Shown: piece by piece, positions 1 to 8,529 of the stretch
Numbering within the stretch: position 1 is the first letter of the stretch
How the letters are laid out: the number at the start of each line of letters is the position of its first letter
Program-made: the position numbers and the translations under genes
Notes under the pieces: generated by a model
Databases searched by the model: none
What the model was told of the DNA's origin: nothing
Seen by the model: the letters and a program-made list of their open reading frames with translations, nothing else
Source: Deltaproteobacteria bacterium
GTDB lineage: Bacteria; Myxococcota_A; JAADFL01
Assembly: GCA_013152945.1 (NCBI GenBank)
Contig: JAADFL010000087.1
Span: 45,731 to 109,730 of the forward strand
Direction: 5' to 3'
DNA: 64,000 bases

Positions 1-19
1 GTAGTATTCTTTAATCTTG

Positions 20-1069
20 ATGAAGAGGAGAAAAACCGACAGGTCCGAACATGGGTCACAATTTCCGCCAAAAAGGCGAAGCCTGTCCAAGACCACTCAC
101 CTTCTGGTTGCTATGGGCGACAAGTTGATGGATGAAAAGAGGCTGGAACAGGCCTTGCATCATGTAGTCAAGACAGGCGTGCAACTGACCCGGTCCATCC
201 AGGGCACATTGAGGCTCCTTGATGATACCGGGACAAGGCTGCTTACAAGCGCAAGGTTCGGCCCGTCAGTGCATTCCAGGGGTGCTCCGGCATTCAAGGT
301 CGGTGAGGGGTTTATTGGCTGGGTCGTGGTTCACAACTCTCCGGCCTACATCAATAATGCAAGGAGCGACCCCCGATTCGTTCACAGGAAGGGGCAACGC
401 TGGACCCCTACCGGGCTCATGGCCGCCCCACTCGTATCTGCGGACAAATGCATAGGCGTGTTGAGTGTAGCCAGGAACGACGATAAGCGATACAGCCGGC
501 TCGATTTGGACATTCTCCTGTTAATCGGACAACTCTCGGTTCCACACCTTGAGATAGCCAGGTTGAGGCGGCTCAACGAGAGCGATCCGTTGACGTTGCT
601 GCACAACCGGAGGCACATCGATACCAGGCTGCCGGCCGAGATTCACAGAGCCAGGCGTTCGGGTAGACCCCTGTCCGCAGCCATGCTCGACATCGATCAC
701 TTCAAGAGGGTAAACGACACCTTTGGTCATGAAGCAGGTGATCAGGTGCTTTGCGCAGTGTCCGACCGCATGCGCATGGCGAGCCGGAGCTCTGATATCC
801 TGGCAAGGGTGGGCGGTGAGGAATTCCTGGCGGTGTTTCCTGATACCAATTCCAGGCAGGGAGTAAGAGTGGCGGAGAGAATCAGGGCCGGCCTATGCTC
901 GTCACCAGTACATACTACAGCCGGGCCGGTTGAGGTTACCATCAGTGCCGGGGTCGCCACCCTGAGAAAGAGTGACGATGAAAAAAGCCTGATAAGGCGT
1001 GCAGACCAGGCCCTCTATGAAGCCAAGAGAAAGGGCAGGAACAAGGTCGTAGTTAGAGCGAGAAACTGA
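20..1069 (+). CDS. GAF-GGDEF diguanylate cyclase
   Basis: Predicted cytoplasmic enzyme making cyclic di-GMP from two GTP. A GAF sensor domain spans about residues 44-180 and a GGDEF domain about 185-345. The active-site loop reads GGEEF near residues 266-270, an accepted active variant. Five residues upstream lies RSSD, an RxxD inhibitory I-site, so product feedback is expected. No membrane segment or signal peptide is visible, so the signal should be a cytoplasmic small molecule or redox cue bound by the GAF domain. The start is either ATG at 20 or the TTG immediately before it at 17; an in-frame stop lies just upstream at 2-4, so the gene is complete. No strong ribosome site is visible. It is followed after about 100 bases by an ArsR-type regulator on the same strand. 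Confidence 0.9.
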   Translation: MKRRKTDRSEHGSQFPPKRRSLSKTTHLLVAMGDKLMDEKRLEQALHHVVKTGVQLTRSIQGTLRLLDDTGTRLLTSARFGPSVHSRGAPAFKVGEGFIGWVVVHNSPAYINNARSDPRFVHRKGQRWTPTGLMAAPLVSADKCIGVLSVARNDDKRYSRLDLDILLLIGQLSVPHLEIARLRRLNESDPLTLLHNRRHIDTRLPAEIHRARRSGRPLSAAMLDIDHFKRVNDTFGHEAGDQVLCAVSDRMRMASRSSDILARVGGEEFLAVFPDTNSRQGVRVAERIRAGLCSSPVHTTAGPVEVTISAGVATLRKSDDEKSLIRRADQALYEAKRKGRNKVVVRARN

Positions 1070-1170
1070 AGCACGATGCAAAAAGATTTTGTTAAGGAAC
1101 ATTGACAGTATGACCATTAACGAATATTCTTGCATAACCTTTTGGGACCATACATGACAAAGGGGGTCAA

Positions 1171-1473
1171 ATGGCGGTCAAGAAACGGGAAGTTTTCAAG
1201 AGAAAGGCTGCCGTGCTCAAGGCAATCGCCAACGAGTCCAGGCTCGTAATCATCGACCGCCTCGGCAAAGGAGAATGCTCTGTGGGTGAACTGACAAGAT
1301 TGGTGGGCTCGGACCAGTCCACTGTATCCAAGCACCTTGCAATACTTCGCGCCAATGGAATCGTCAACGACAGACGGGACAAGAACATGGTGTACTATAG
1401 TCTTCAAACACCTTGTGTATTGGATTTCTTTAAATGCACACTCAAGGTCATTCAGGAAAGGCAAAAAATCTAG
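1171..1473 (+). CDS. ArsR-family winged-helix transcriptional regulator
   Basis: Hundred-residue protein with the ArsR/SmtB layout: helix-turn-helix with recognition region SDQSTVSKHLAILRANGIV followed by a beta-wing (RRDKNMVYYSL). The classic metal-binding CVC pair of the alpha-3 helix is absent (GECSVGEL has only one Cys), although two further Cys occur near the C-terminus (TPCVLDFFKC), so a metal or redox ligand cannot be excluded. A good ribosome site (AAGGGGG) lies seven bases before ATG. It ends four bases before an SGNH hydrolase and may be co-transcribed with it. The target is unknown; autoregulation is usual in the family. Confidence 0.88.
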   Translation: MAVKKREVFKRKAAVLKAIANESRLVIIDRLGKGECSVGELTRLVGSDQSTVSKHLAILRANGIVNDRRDKNMVYYSLQTPCVLDFFKCTLKVIQERQKI

Positions 1474-1477
1474 CGGT

Positions 1478-2575
1478 ATGCGGCGAAATTGCCTTGCTTT
1501 TTTCCTGGGAGTTTTCGCCGCATTGGTTCTTGGCGAGCTTGTATGCAGACTGGCAGAGGATCGGCGAATATCGCAAGTTCTGATTTTTCCAAGAGGCAAT
1601 GCAAACTATGAACTAACGCGTCCTGTGCCGGGCGACCTGGTGTACGAATTCGTTCCGGGGCGTTGTTTGAACGGCCTTTGCACAAATTCCCTCGGCCTGC
1701 GGGACCTTGAAAGAAGGATCGTCAAACCAGGCGGGCTCAAGCGCATACTTTGTGTCGGTGACAGTATTACCATGGGTGGTTCCATGGCCGGAAATGTTCC
1801 ATTGCTCCAGACATGGCCGTTGGTATTGGAGCGGCTGTTGGACAACCCCGACGGGCAGAGAATCGAATCGTGGAATGCGGGTTTTTCCGGGTACAACCTG
1901 GTCCAATATGCGGCTTTCCTTAAACGCCGGGCAAAAAAAATCAAGCCCGATGCCATTATACTCGGCCTGTGCTTGAACGATCTCTCGGTACATCAGGTCA
2001 TACATAAATACCGGGATAGGTTCGAAATAGAGTTTCAACATCGCGAACAGGCGGTTGTCTTCGACCTGGGGCACGGCGCGAATCAGTGGCTGCTCGGGCA
2101 CAGCGCCATGTGGCGCGTCGTGAACAGGGGGGGCGCATCAATGATGGAGCCAAAATACGGCTTGCTCGATCCGGACGGATCGAGAGCGGAAGCAGCTATG
2201 AAAAAAATCAAGCATCTTGCCGAAGACATGAATATTCCCTTGTTGGCGCTTATCTTCCCCAGGCTGGACGATGAAGGTTACAGTACGCCTGAAACAAACC
2301 GCGACCACAGGAGATTGTCTTTGTTGGTGAAGCGCGAGCATGTTCAAGCCGTGGAGCTGTATCACCTGTTTACACGATATCCTGTTGGAAGTTTGAGAAT
2401 GGATCCAAGAGACAAGGGCCACCCGAATGCACTCGGTCATTGTCTTGCGGCAATAGGTGCATACCGCAGGTTGCTTGATATGAAAATACCCTGGATTTCT
2501 TCCAAGGAACACAGAGCAGGGGAGTGCGTTGACATACTTGCGCCGGATAATCGATTCTCTTCCTCTTTTTTTTGA
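1478..2575 (+). CDS. SGNH/GDSL-type hydrolase, membrane-anchored or exported
   Basis: 365-residue protein with an N-terminal hydrophobic segment (MRRNCLAFFLGVFAALVL) that acts as signal peptide or anchor, followed by a SGNH hydrolase fold. Block I is VGDSITMGG (nucleophilic Ser), block III is GLCLNDL (Gly/Asn region), and block V is DKGHPN with the Asp-x-x-His pair. The family comprises esterases, lipases and carbohydrate O-acetyl esterases; the substrate cannot be told here. I chose ATG at 1478 because it gives a clean signal sequence; a longer reading from 1337 would overlap the upstream regulator gene by more than 130 bases and has no supporting homology. It is preceded by the ArsR gene by four bases. 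Confidence 0.8.
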   Translation: MRRNCLAFFLGVFAALVLGELVCRLAEDRRISQVLIFPRGNANYELTRPVPGDLVYEFVPGRCLNGLCTNSLGLRDLERRIVKPGGLKRILCVGDSITMGGSMAGNVPLLQTWPLVLERLLDNPDGQRIESWNAGFSGYNLVQYAAFLKRRAKKIKPDAIILGLCLNDLSVHQVIHKYRDRFEIEFQHREQAVVFDLGHGANQWLLGHSAMWRVVNRGGASMMEPKYGLLDPDGSRAEAAMKKIKHLAEDMNIPLLALIFPRLDDEGYSTPETNRDHRRLSLLVKREHVQAVELYHLFTRYPVGSLRMDPRDKGHPNALGHCLAAIGAYRRLLDMKIPWISSKEHRAGECVDILAPDNRFSSSFF

Positions 2576-2682
2576 ATCATAGTTTTCTTTCACTTTTGAT
2601 TGCCCGCGCAGGCAAGATATGCCATGCTAGCGAATTGCATTGTACAGATACCACGGGACAGTGGAGTAAAGAGACAATCGAG

Positions 2683-3687
2683 TTGAGCGTAAAACACAAT
2701 GATCAGATTGCGAACCTGGCAAAACGAGCCAGGATAGTCGCTGCATTGAGGAGATTTCTCGACGACCGGGGGTACCTTGAGGTTGAGACGCCTTGTATTG
2801 TACAGGCACCGGGGCAAGACCCTCACTTGCGTTGTTTCCAGGTATTGGATGCCCGCGGAAATCCGGTGGGATATCTTAGGACATCTCCGGAACATGCAGC
2901 AAAAAGACTGCTCTCAAGGGGATTCCCCAGGCTTTATGAACTGTCCAAAGTTTTCAGGGATGAGCCCCGCTCCATGTTCCACCAGCCGGAATTCACCTTG
3001 CTGGAATTTTATGGTACAGGCCTTGGAACCAATGAACTTAAGGAAGAAATGACTGCACTTATTAGGGCCGCAGCCGGTATTACGGCAAGGGATATGAAAA
3101 TACAAGTGGACGATATCTCCCTGGATTTTTCCGCAAGGCCCCTTACCATCAGCATTGGAGAAATACTGGAAGAAGAGCTGGGCATAGACTGGAGGTCACA
3201 CTCGACCGCAGAAGACCTCATGGAGGCCGCCAAACCCCGGGGTATTGACTTCGACGGAATACAGTGGACTTTCGACCAGGTGTTTTCAAAACTCATGCTG
3301 GAGGTAGTGGAGCCATCTCTGCCTTTGGACAGAATGGTCTTTCTCGACGGCTTTCCTGCAAGCCAGGCCTCTTACGCCAAGCTCCTGGCCACAGACCCGG
3401 GAATAGCCGACAGGTTCGAACTCTACATAGGCGGTATAGAATTGGCCAACGCATTTTCCGAATTGAACGATCCCGTGGAACAACGCAGGCGTTTCGAAAA
3501 ATGGATCGAGGAAAGAAGAAACGAGGGGGGGCCGGATTACCCGATCGATGAGGATTTTCTGGATGAACTCTCGAACATGCCCAATGCTGCCGGAGCAGCC
3601 CTGGGTATAGACAGGTTGGTCATGTTGCTTACAGGTAAAAGAGATCTGGTAGAGGTTATTTCCTTTCCCGCCGGATCAAATGGCTGA
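2683..3687 (+). CDS. epmA: EF-P-(R)-beta-lysine ligase-like protein (EpmA/PoxA/GenX)
   Basis: Class II lysyl-tRNA synthetase catalytic core without the anticodon-binding domain, about the length of E. coli EpmA (325 residues). It starts at the conserved NLAKRARIVAALRRFLDDRG helix, has motif 2 around FRDEPRSMFHQPEFTLLEFY and motif 3 around GAALGIDRLVML. Members attach a lysine to elongation factor P to ease translation of polyproline stretches. EF-P itself and the aminomutase EpmB are not in the window. The start is uncertain: TTG at 2683 matches family length, while TTG at 2572 overlaps the previous stop but adds 37 residues without recognisable homology. Fifteen bases separate it from the next gene, with which it is probably co-transcribed. 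Confidence 0.85.
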   Translation: MSVKHNDQIANLAKRARIVAALRRFLDDRGYLEVETPCIVQAPGQDPHLRCFQVLDARGNPVGYLRTSPEHAAKRLLSRGFPRLYELSKVFRDEPRSMFHQPEFTLLEFYGTGLGTNELKEEMTALIRAAAGITARDMKIQVDDISLDFSARPLTISIGEILEEELGIDWRSHSTAEDLMEAAKPRGIDFDGIQWTFDQVFSKLMLEVVEPSLPLDRMVFLDGFPASQASYAKLLATDPGIADRFELYIGGIELANAFSELNDPVEQRRRFEKWIEERRNEGGPDYPIDEDFLDELSNMPNAAGAALGIDRLVMLLTGKRDLVEVISFPAGSNG

Positions 3688-3701
3688 AATAGGAGGACCT
3701 A

Positions 3702-4676
3702 ATGAAGGATTCGAGTCGCAAGTGGTTGGAAGGGTTGATTTCGGTATTAGGTGATGCCTTGTTCGATGCCATAGCGCCTCGCTTGACTGAACACGAGCGC
3801 AGGATCTCCCGCGAAATCGAAAGGTTAAGGAGAGATATTTCCGCCTTGACGTCTAGGTATGATGGGAACAGGGCACCACATTCCAAGCCCAAACGATTAG
3901 AGGAAAAGAGAGGCGAAACTGCAATAGTTACGCATCATGCGCCTAAAGAATCTCATAAGAAGGCTGACGAAGTTGTTTTGGGCCACACCCATCCTGTTTC
4001 CGTATTACACAAGCCGGCGTACACAGGCGACCGGCCTTTGGCTCCACCTTTGAAATGTAAACAACCCGGGTGCTGGCGCAATGCGTTCAAGGATGGATAC
4101 TGCAAGCAGCATTACCAGCAGATCGTACTGAAACCCCTGCAGGATGAACAGGAGAAAAAGAGAAGAGAAAGCACTATGACAGTGGCCGAATACAAGGAGG
4201 TTGAGCGAAGGCTCCTCGAAAAGGCCAAGGAATTGAAAGAAAAGGAAGCAAAGCTCAAAGAGGAGGCAATCGGCGGAGCAAAGGCAAAGGAAGGTATCGA
4301 CGACGTGAAGACTTCTGAAGGAAGTAGTGCGCTATCGCCGGGTGCCGGCCCTCAGCAAACTGAAAAAGAGATTAAAATATCCAAAAGGCCGCGTTCCAGT
4401 ACTACTGCCAAAAAAACGGCAAAACCCAGGGGCAAGGTGAAAACGCCTTCAAAGAAAACACCAAAAGGCAAAGCCAAAAAAAAGGCCAAGCCTGAAAGTA
4501 AGATGAAAACACCTTCGAAGTCTGAGAATAAGATGAAAACGTCTTCGAAGAAGATCCAAAAGGCCAATACCAACAAAAAGGCCCCTAAAAAAAACAAGAA
4601 AAAAACACCCCGGAAAACTGCGAGGAAACAAAAGCCGGAAGAATCAAAAAAAAGTAATACCCGGGAGAAGATTTGA
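3702..4676 (+). CDS. zinc-motif protein with lysine-rich histone H1-like tail
   Basis: Unrecognised 324-residue protein. An N-terminal helical, charged region (1-55) is followed by a linker, a compact zinc-type motif C-x4-C-x9-C-x2-H (Cys119, Cys124, Cys134, His137; GYCKQHYQ at its end), a long charged helix likely to form a coiled coil (about 145-215), and a tail from about 225 dominated by Lys, Ala, Pro and Thr/Ser of the H1/AlgP type. The motif resembles the short Cys/His modules found beside HNH and DNA-binding domains. Nucleic-acid binding is an inference. It has a strong ribosome site (AGGAGG), and its stop overlaps the start of a methyltransferase gene (TTGA), implying coupled translation and perhaps a joint role. 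Confidence 0.75.
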   Translation: MKDSSRKWLEGLISVLGDALFDAIAPRLTEHERRISREIERLRRDISALTSRYDGNRAPHSKPKRLEEKRGETAIVTHHAPKESHKKADEVVLGHTHPVSVLHKPAYTGDRPLAPPLKCKQPGCWRNAFKDGYCKQHYQQIVLKPLQDEQEKKRRESTMTVAEYKEVERRLLEKAKELKEKEAKLKEEAIGGAKAKEGIDDVKTSEGSSALSPGAGPQQTEKEIKISKRPRSSTTAKKTAKPRGKVKTPSKKTPKGKAKKKAKPESKMKTPSKSENKMKTSSKKIQKANTNKKAPKKNKKKTPRKTARKQKPEESKKSNTREKI

Positions 4677-5494
4677 AAGACCTTGAGGCAAGGATACGGG
4701 AATTCGAAGAGAGGGTCCTGCCTCGCTGGACTGTAAATTTCGATTCTCTTCTGTTTGATGAACTTTCTCTTGCCGACAATCTGTCGGTATTGAACGTCTT
4801 GTCCGGCATGGGTCAAGAGGTAACCGAACTGCTTCAACGATTCGAAGAAAAAACATCCAAAATTCTTGCTGTCGATCCAAGCCGTGATGCAGTGGAAATG
4901 GCGGCCGCTCGCATTGGAGATACGGTTGGAAGCAAGGTCTTCTTCAAAAAAGAAAATATTGAAAAACTTGGATTTCCAGATGCAAGTTTCGATCTCGTGG
5001 TGGCCAATATGGGAATCTTCGACATGAAGAAACATCGTTCTCTTATCAGGGAGATATTGAGAGTGACAAAGCCCGGAGGACAATTCAGAATCTCTTTTGC
5101 CGCAAGGCATTCCCTGCTTGAGTTGATACAGGCATTGACCCTTTCGGCCAGGCGTATGGAGGACGAAGTATTTAAGAGCCGTCTGTCCAGTGTCCCCGAC
5201 CGTTTGCCATATTCCGGGGAAATGGATTATTACCTGGTCATGGCTGGAGCAAAGCATGTCGAAATCAAACAGATGAAATTTTCATTGGATTATGACAAAG
5301 GAGATGAATTTCTGACATGCCCTATATATCTGTGGTACTTTAAACCTTTTATACTCGAAACAGTAAGGGACAAGAAGGTCCTGGCTGAAATGGAAAAGCA
5401 GGTAGCGAAACGAATCGACAGACTGTCGGGGGAAGGACATTTCAAGATAGGAATTACCGCTGCAATTGCTTCAGGTAATCGGGAGGAATTATGA
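4673..5494 (+). CDS. class I SAM-dependent methyltransferase (UbiE-like fold)
   Basis: 273-residue protein with a Rossmann-type methyltransferase domain: motif I region VLNVLSGMGQ near residue 40, an acidic loop AVDPSRDAVEMAA, motif II/III FPDASFDLVVANMGIFD and the post-motif RVTKPGGQFRIS. Glycine spacing in motif I is unusual (LSGMG rather than DxGxGxG), so SAM binding is likely but not certain. The C-terminal third is not recognised. It starts with TTG overlapping the stop of the zinc-motif/lysine-rich protein, with ribosome site GGGAGAAG, and its own stop overlaps the next ATG (ATGA). The substrate is unknown; the coupled lysine-rich protein is a candidate partner, which is inference only. 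Confidence 0.8.
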   Translation: MKDLEARIREFEERVLPRWTVNFDSLLFDELSLADNLSVLNVLSGMGQEVTELLQRFEEKTSKILAVDPSRDAVEMAAARIGDTVGSKVFFKKENIEKLGFPDASFDLVVANMGIFDMKKHRSLIREILRVTKPGGQFRISFAARHSLLELIQALTLSARRMEDEVFKSRLSSVPDRLPYSGEMDYYLVMAGAKHVEIKQMKFSLDYDKGDEFLTCPIYLWYFKPFILETVRDKKVLAEMEKQVAKRIDRLSGEGHFKIGITAAIASGNREEL

Positions 5495-6519
5495 GCATAC
5501 CGAGGTCACTATATTCGATGCTGATTTTCGGAACCCTCTTGCTTGTTCCCTTGGCTTGTTCCAGGTCGAAACCTGACGATTCAAAAAAAACAGCAAAGGA
5601 AGAACAAAGAGAAACGGCTCTCAAAAAAATAGATCTCGATAGTATTACTTCGCATCCGGTATTGTTAGACTCCATTGTTTCACTGAGCCCTTCCGAGGTA
5701 AGCAAGAGGCTCGGCACGTACAGGTTTGTCGCAACAACCAGATACGAAGCATCCTTGGGCAAACGAACGCTGACCCTGAGAGAAAAGGGTGAAATCCTGG
5801 TCAGCCGGAAAGGGTCATTTTCCGTGCATGCTGAAAATAACCACCATAGGTCCAGGGATCTCATATTCGTGAACGGCCTGACTGCGCAGCGTACCTTTTC
5901 AGGGCCATGGACCCTCGAACGGGCGAACGGATTCGAAAAAAGGTTCAGGAAAGACGTCTATAGTGCATGGACTGTTGCATTTAAAATGTTCAAGGGACAT
6001 CTCAAGATAATAGACAGTGAAGACACAACCTATGCAAACCGGGATGCCGTTCGACTAAAGCTGGTCCTGGACGACAAGGCGAATAACCAGGAAACGGTTT
6101 CCACGCTGGGCCAGATTCCACCCCTGACGTCTTCTGACGATGAAAAGGAAGCCTGGAGGCTAAAAAAACTCACCAAGAAGATGAGAAAAAATATCAAGCG
6201 TTACCTATCAGCCAAGGGCTCCATGGTGATAGACAGGAAAACCAAGGTATGCCTCGAGGCTGATTTCGACGGACAATATGAAATAGTTCCCGCAATGGAC
6301 AAAGATGAAAATAAAGACAAAGCCGGGGGAACCAGGGTTGTTCTTATCCATACAAAAGCCCGTATCGATGAAATCGGAAAGCCGCACCCCATGAACTTGC
6401 CTGATGAAACCAAGCCTCCAGCCAGGCGAAAGAAAATAGTCCATGACAGGCTGAACGGCCTTGTTGACAAATCCGCCCGCCACCTCGATAAGCAACATGG
6501 CAGGGGAGGAGAAAATTGA
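5491..6519 (+). CDS. lipoprotein of unknown function
   Basis: 342-residue protein with a lipoprotein signal peptide: charged N-terminus, hydrophobic core and lipobox ending LVPLAC, so Cys23 would be acylated. The mature part starts with a Ser/Asp/Lys-rich linker, followed by a mixed alpha/beta region (TRYEASLGKRTLTLREKG, then DLIFVNG) reminiscent of lipid-binding LolA-like or outer-membrane lipoprotein sorting folds, but I cannot assign a family. It ends in a basic tail. It overlaps the methyltransferase gene by four bases (ATGA) and the RsfS gene by four (TTGA), so it belongs to the same operon. Confidence 0.7.
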   Translation: MSIPRSLYSMLIFGTLLLVPLACSRSKPDDSKKTAKEEQRETALKKIDLDSITSHPVLLDSIVSLSPSEVSKRLGTYRFVATTRYEASLGKRTLTLREKGEILVSRKGSFSVHAENNHHRSRDLIFVNGLTAQRTFSGPWTLERANGFEKRFRKDVYSAWTVAFKMFKGHLKIIDSEDTTYANRDAVRLKLVLDDKANNQETVSTLGQIPPLTSSDDEKEAWRLKKLTKKMRKNIKRYLSAKGSMVIDRKTKVCLEADFDGQYEIVPAMDKDENKDKAGGTRVVLIHTKARIDEIGKPHPMNLPDETKPPARRKKIVHDRLNGLVDKSARHLDKQHGRGGEN

Positions 6520-6893
6520 ATAAATCCGGAATGGTCCTGGACAAACAAGTCATGACCTTCGGCCGGCTCGCTTTGAAGGCAGGCCTTGAAAAGGGCGCTG
6601 ATGATCCGGTAACCATTCAGGTGACTGGCCTGAGTGACTATACCGACCTTGTAATAATCTTGAGCGCGCGTTCTGACAGGCAGGTCAAGGCGATTGCAGA
6701 AGCAATAAGGTCCGAATTTTCGAAAATCAAAATCAAGCCGATTGGCGTTGAAGGCATGGCTGCAGGTCTTTGGGTTCTCCTGGATTTCGGTCCGTTGGTT
6801 GTGCATGTATTCCATGAGCCGGAAAGGAGATTCTATAACCTGGAAGATCTTTGGCTGGATGCTCCGCGGCTTGATCTTTCCCAGGCGGAGTGA
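6516..6893 (+). CDS. rsfS: ribosomal silencing factor RsfS (Iojap/DUF143)
   Basis: 125-residue protein matching the RsfS family throughout: SDYTDLVIILSARSDRQVKA, then GLWVLLDFGPLVVHVF and the typical end FYNLEDLWLDA. RsfS binds ribosomal protein uL14 and blocks subunit joining in starved cells. Start is TTG at 6516, overlapping the preceding stop, with AGGGGAGGAG six bases upstream; ATG at 6531 is an alternative. It is followed three bases later by rlmH, the usual neighbour of rsfS in many bacteria, which supports both assignments. Confidence 0.95.
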   Translation: MNKSGMVLDKQVMTFGRLALKAGLEKGADDPVTIQVTGLSDYTDLVIILSARSDRQVKAIAEAIRSEFSKIKIKPIGVEGMAAGLWVLLDFGPLVVHVFHEPERRFYNLEDLWLDAPRLDLSQAE

Positions 6894-6896
6894 ATC

Positions 6897-7358
6897 GTGC
6901 ACGTGAGTCTGCTCACTGTCGGAAGGGCTCGACCTGACTGGATACGCGATGCTTCAAGGGTATACCTTTCAAGGTTGAACCGTCTACTACCGACAACTGT
7001 CAGGGAGGTAAAAAAATCTTCTCTGCCGAATCCATCTAAAGCAGTCGAACAAGAAGGAAAACGGCTTCTATCAGGCCTTGCCCGGGAAACGACCCTGCTG
7101 GCCATGGACGAAAAGGGCGCCTATTTGAACAGCATGGAATTCTCAAAATTGCTGAATGAACTTCTCCAAAATGGAAAACCGATTGTATTCGTGATTGGCG
7201 GCGCCTTCGGACTTTCAAGAGAGGTGCTGGATCGAGCAACAAAAATCATCTCACTTTCCAAGTTGACCTTTCCACATCAGCTTGCAAGGATTGTCTTGCT
7301 CGAACAAATATACAGGGGCATGACCATCGTCAGGGGTTTGCCTTACCACCATGTTTGA
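6897..7358 (+). CDS. rlmH: 23S rRNA (pseudouridine1915-N3)-methyltransferase RlmH
   Basis: 153-residue SPOUT-fold methyltransferase of usual length. The SAM-binding knot shows FVIGGAFGLSREVL, and the C-terminus SKLTFPHQLARIVLLEQIYR ... GLPYHH is diagnostic. The enzyme methylates pseudouridine 1915 in helix 69 of 23S rRNA on assembled 70S ribosomes. GTG start at 6897, with GGAG eight bases upstream. It sits directly behind rsfS, and its stop overlaps or abuts the comF start (TTGA at 7355). Confidence 0.96.
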   Translation: MHVSLLTVGRARPDWIRDASRVYLSRLNRLLPTTVREVKKSSLPNPSKAVEQEGKRLLSGLARETTLLAMDEKGAYLNSMEFSKLLNELLQNGKPIVFVIGGAFGLSREVLDRATKIISLSKLTFPHQLARIVLLEQIYRGMTIVRGLPYHHV

Positions 7359-7366
7359 GTATTAAA

Positions 7367-8050
7367 ATGAAAAATACATCCATTGTTTTCCTGAGAGACG
7401 GTCTTTCTTTTTTTTTCGATCTCCTATATCCGCCCGTCTGCCTTTCATGTGGTGTCCAGCTTCACTCTACTTCTGATATTTTCTGTCCGATATGCAATGA
7501 ATCACTATCAAGGTGCAATCCCTATTCCATTGTTCCCGTCGCTTCACATCTAACCCGGATAATTTCGATATTCGAGCATGGCGGGGCCATGGCCCATGCA
7601 ATAAATCGGATGAAATACGGTAACGAGCTGTTTGCCGGAGTAAGATTGGCCGACCTTTTCTCAAAAGAAATGTCCGAGGAACTCATAAGTAGCAATCTTG
7701 TTTCAAGATCCACAACGGTCATTCCCGTGCCTTTACATATCAATAGGTTAAGAAAGCGTGGATTCAATCAATCCGCCGTGCTCGCCAAGCCTTTGGCTGT
7801 AAGCCTGTCACTCGATTATCGTCCGGGCCTGCTCGATAGGATCATTGATACGAAACACCAGACCGGCCTTACCGGGACCGAACGCTCCCGCAACGTCAAG
7901 AATGCATTTGCTGCTTCTGCCGTTGTGCCGGAAGATATATTGCTGGTGGATGATGTTTTCACAACCGGTGCTACAAGTTCGGAATGTGCCCGGGTGCTTT
8001 TAAAAAACGGAGCAAAAAATGTATCAGTGGCTACGCTTGACAGGGCATGA
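7367..8050 (+). CDS. comF: ComF/GntX-family amidophosphoribosyltransferase-like protein
   Basis: About 227 residues. The N-terminus has a four-cysteine zinc ribbon (CLSCG ... CPIC) and the C-terminus a phosphoribosyltransferase domain with the PRPP loop ILLVDDVFTTGAT. The middle keeps VIPVPLHINRLRKRGFNQS and RKRGFNQS-type residues typical of ComF. In Gram-negatives the family is linked to DNA uptake and use of external DNA (GntX, ComF), but the reaction is not settled. Start is ATG at 7367 or TTG at 7355 overlapping rlmH; neither has a clear ribosome site. It closes the left-hand plus-strand gene run. Confidence 0.88.
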   Translation: MKNTSIVFLRDGLSFFFDLLYPPVCLSCGVQLHSTSDIFCPICNESLSRCNPYSIVPVASHLTRIISIFEHGGAMAHAINRMKYGNELFAGVRLADLFSKEMSEELISSNLVSRSTTVIPVPLHINRLRKRGFNQSAVLAKPLAVSLSLDYRPGLLDRIIDTKHQTGLTGTERSRNVKNAFAASAVVPEDILLVDDVFTTGATSSECARVLLKNGAKNVSVATLDRA

Positions 8051-8071
8051 CCACAAAGTTAATTTTTTAAT

Positions 8072-8106
8072 GATTGGATATTATCCTAATCCCTATTTTA
8101 TTTTAC
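8072..8106 (+). terminator. possible terminator after comF
   Basis: Imperfect inverted repeat GATTGGAT ... ATCC(T)AATC with a three-base loop at 8072-8091, followed by a U-rich tract (CCTATTTTATTTTACC). It lies 22 bases after the comF stop. The stem is AT-rich with one bulge, so it is a weak candidate. Confidence 0.4.
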
Positions 8107-8468
8107 CATTTTAATATCAGATAGTATTCCTCGATGGCATTTCAACCTCTGGTTTGGCTTATTAAGAAAATACATTTTCTTTATTATTTTTATTTCTGCC
8201 GAGCCTGGCGTTCATGGCACTTCGGTCTTTCGATAACTTCTTATAACTGGGGTCGCCGTCGCTTCAAGTCCAGATCGCTTGCCTCAACCAGATTGAACAA
8301 CTTGTCCCGGCCTGTCTTTTATGGGCAAAAAAACTATCATTCAATAGTACTGGAGATTTAGTGTTCAATTTATATGTTTTTTAGGATTATTGGTATAAAA
8401 CATCCTCGATAAATAGGTATTTTATCATATAATTTTATTAAATTTTATTAAATTTAATCCCTTTGTTG

Positions 8469-8497
8469 TTGACATATATACTAAGCATACTTAACCT
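8469..8497 (+). promoter_or_regulatory. candidate sigma70-type promoter for the H1-like gene
   Basis: Perfect -35 hexamer TTGACA at 8469-8474, a 17-base spacer and a weak -10 candidate TAACCT at 8492-8497. A/T tracts lie immediately upstream and could serve as an UP element. Predicted transcription start would be near 8503, giving a leader of about 27 bases that contains the GGGAGG ribosome site before ATG 8530. Confidence 0.5.
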
Positions 8498-8529
8498 GTG
8501 ATTGTAGTTTTATTTGGGAGGTGTTAACC

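Larger units (their letters stand above)
8051..8529. other. AT-rich intergenic region ahead of the H1-like gene
   Basis: About 480 bases without a convincing gene, clearly richer in A and T than the rest of the window. Between about 8420 and 8460 there are runs of A/T with a tandem AATTTTATTA-type repeat, of the kind that gives curved DNA or acts as an UP-element-like region. A consensus -35 box follows at 8469. One open frame at 8134-8361 has no ribosome site and looks non-coding. Confidence 0.6.

Noticed and set aside
2572..2682. N-terminal extension of the EpmA-like protein from the TTG overlapping the hydrolase stop
   Set aside because: The added 37 residues do not match EpmA proteins and the family begins close to the TTG at 2683.
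4352..5257. 301-codon minus frame antisense to the zinc-motif/lysine-rich and methyltransferase genes
   Set aside because: Antisense shadow rich in Phe and Leu where the sense strand has lysine codons; the sense genes have motifs and ribosome sites.
8200..8290. tRNA-like box (CTTCAAGTCC) in the AT-rich gap
   Set aside because: No acceptor stem or anticodon arm can be folded around it.
8134..8361. Plus-strand 75-codon frame in the AT-rich gap
   Set aside because: No ribosome site, high content of aromatic and Ser residues as expected from random AT-rich DNA.
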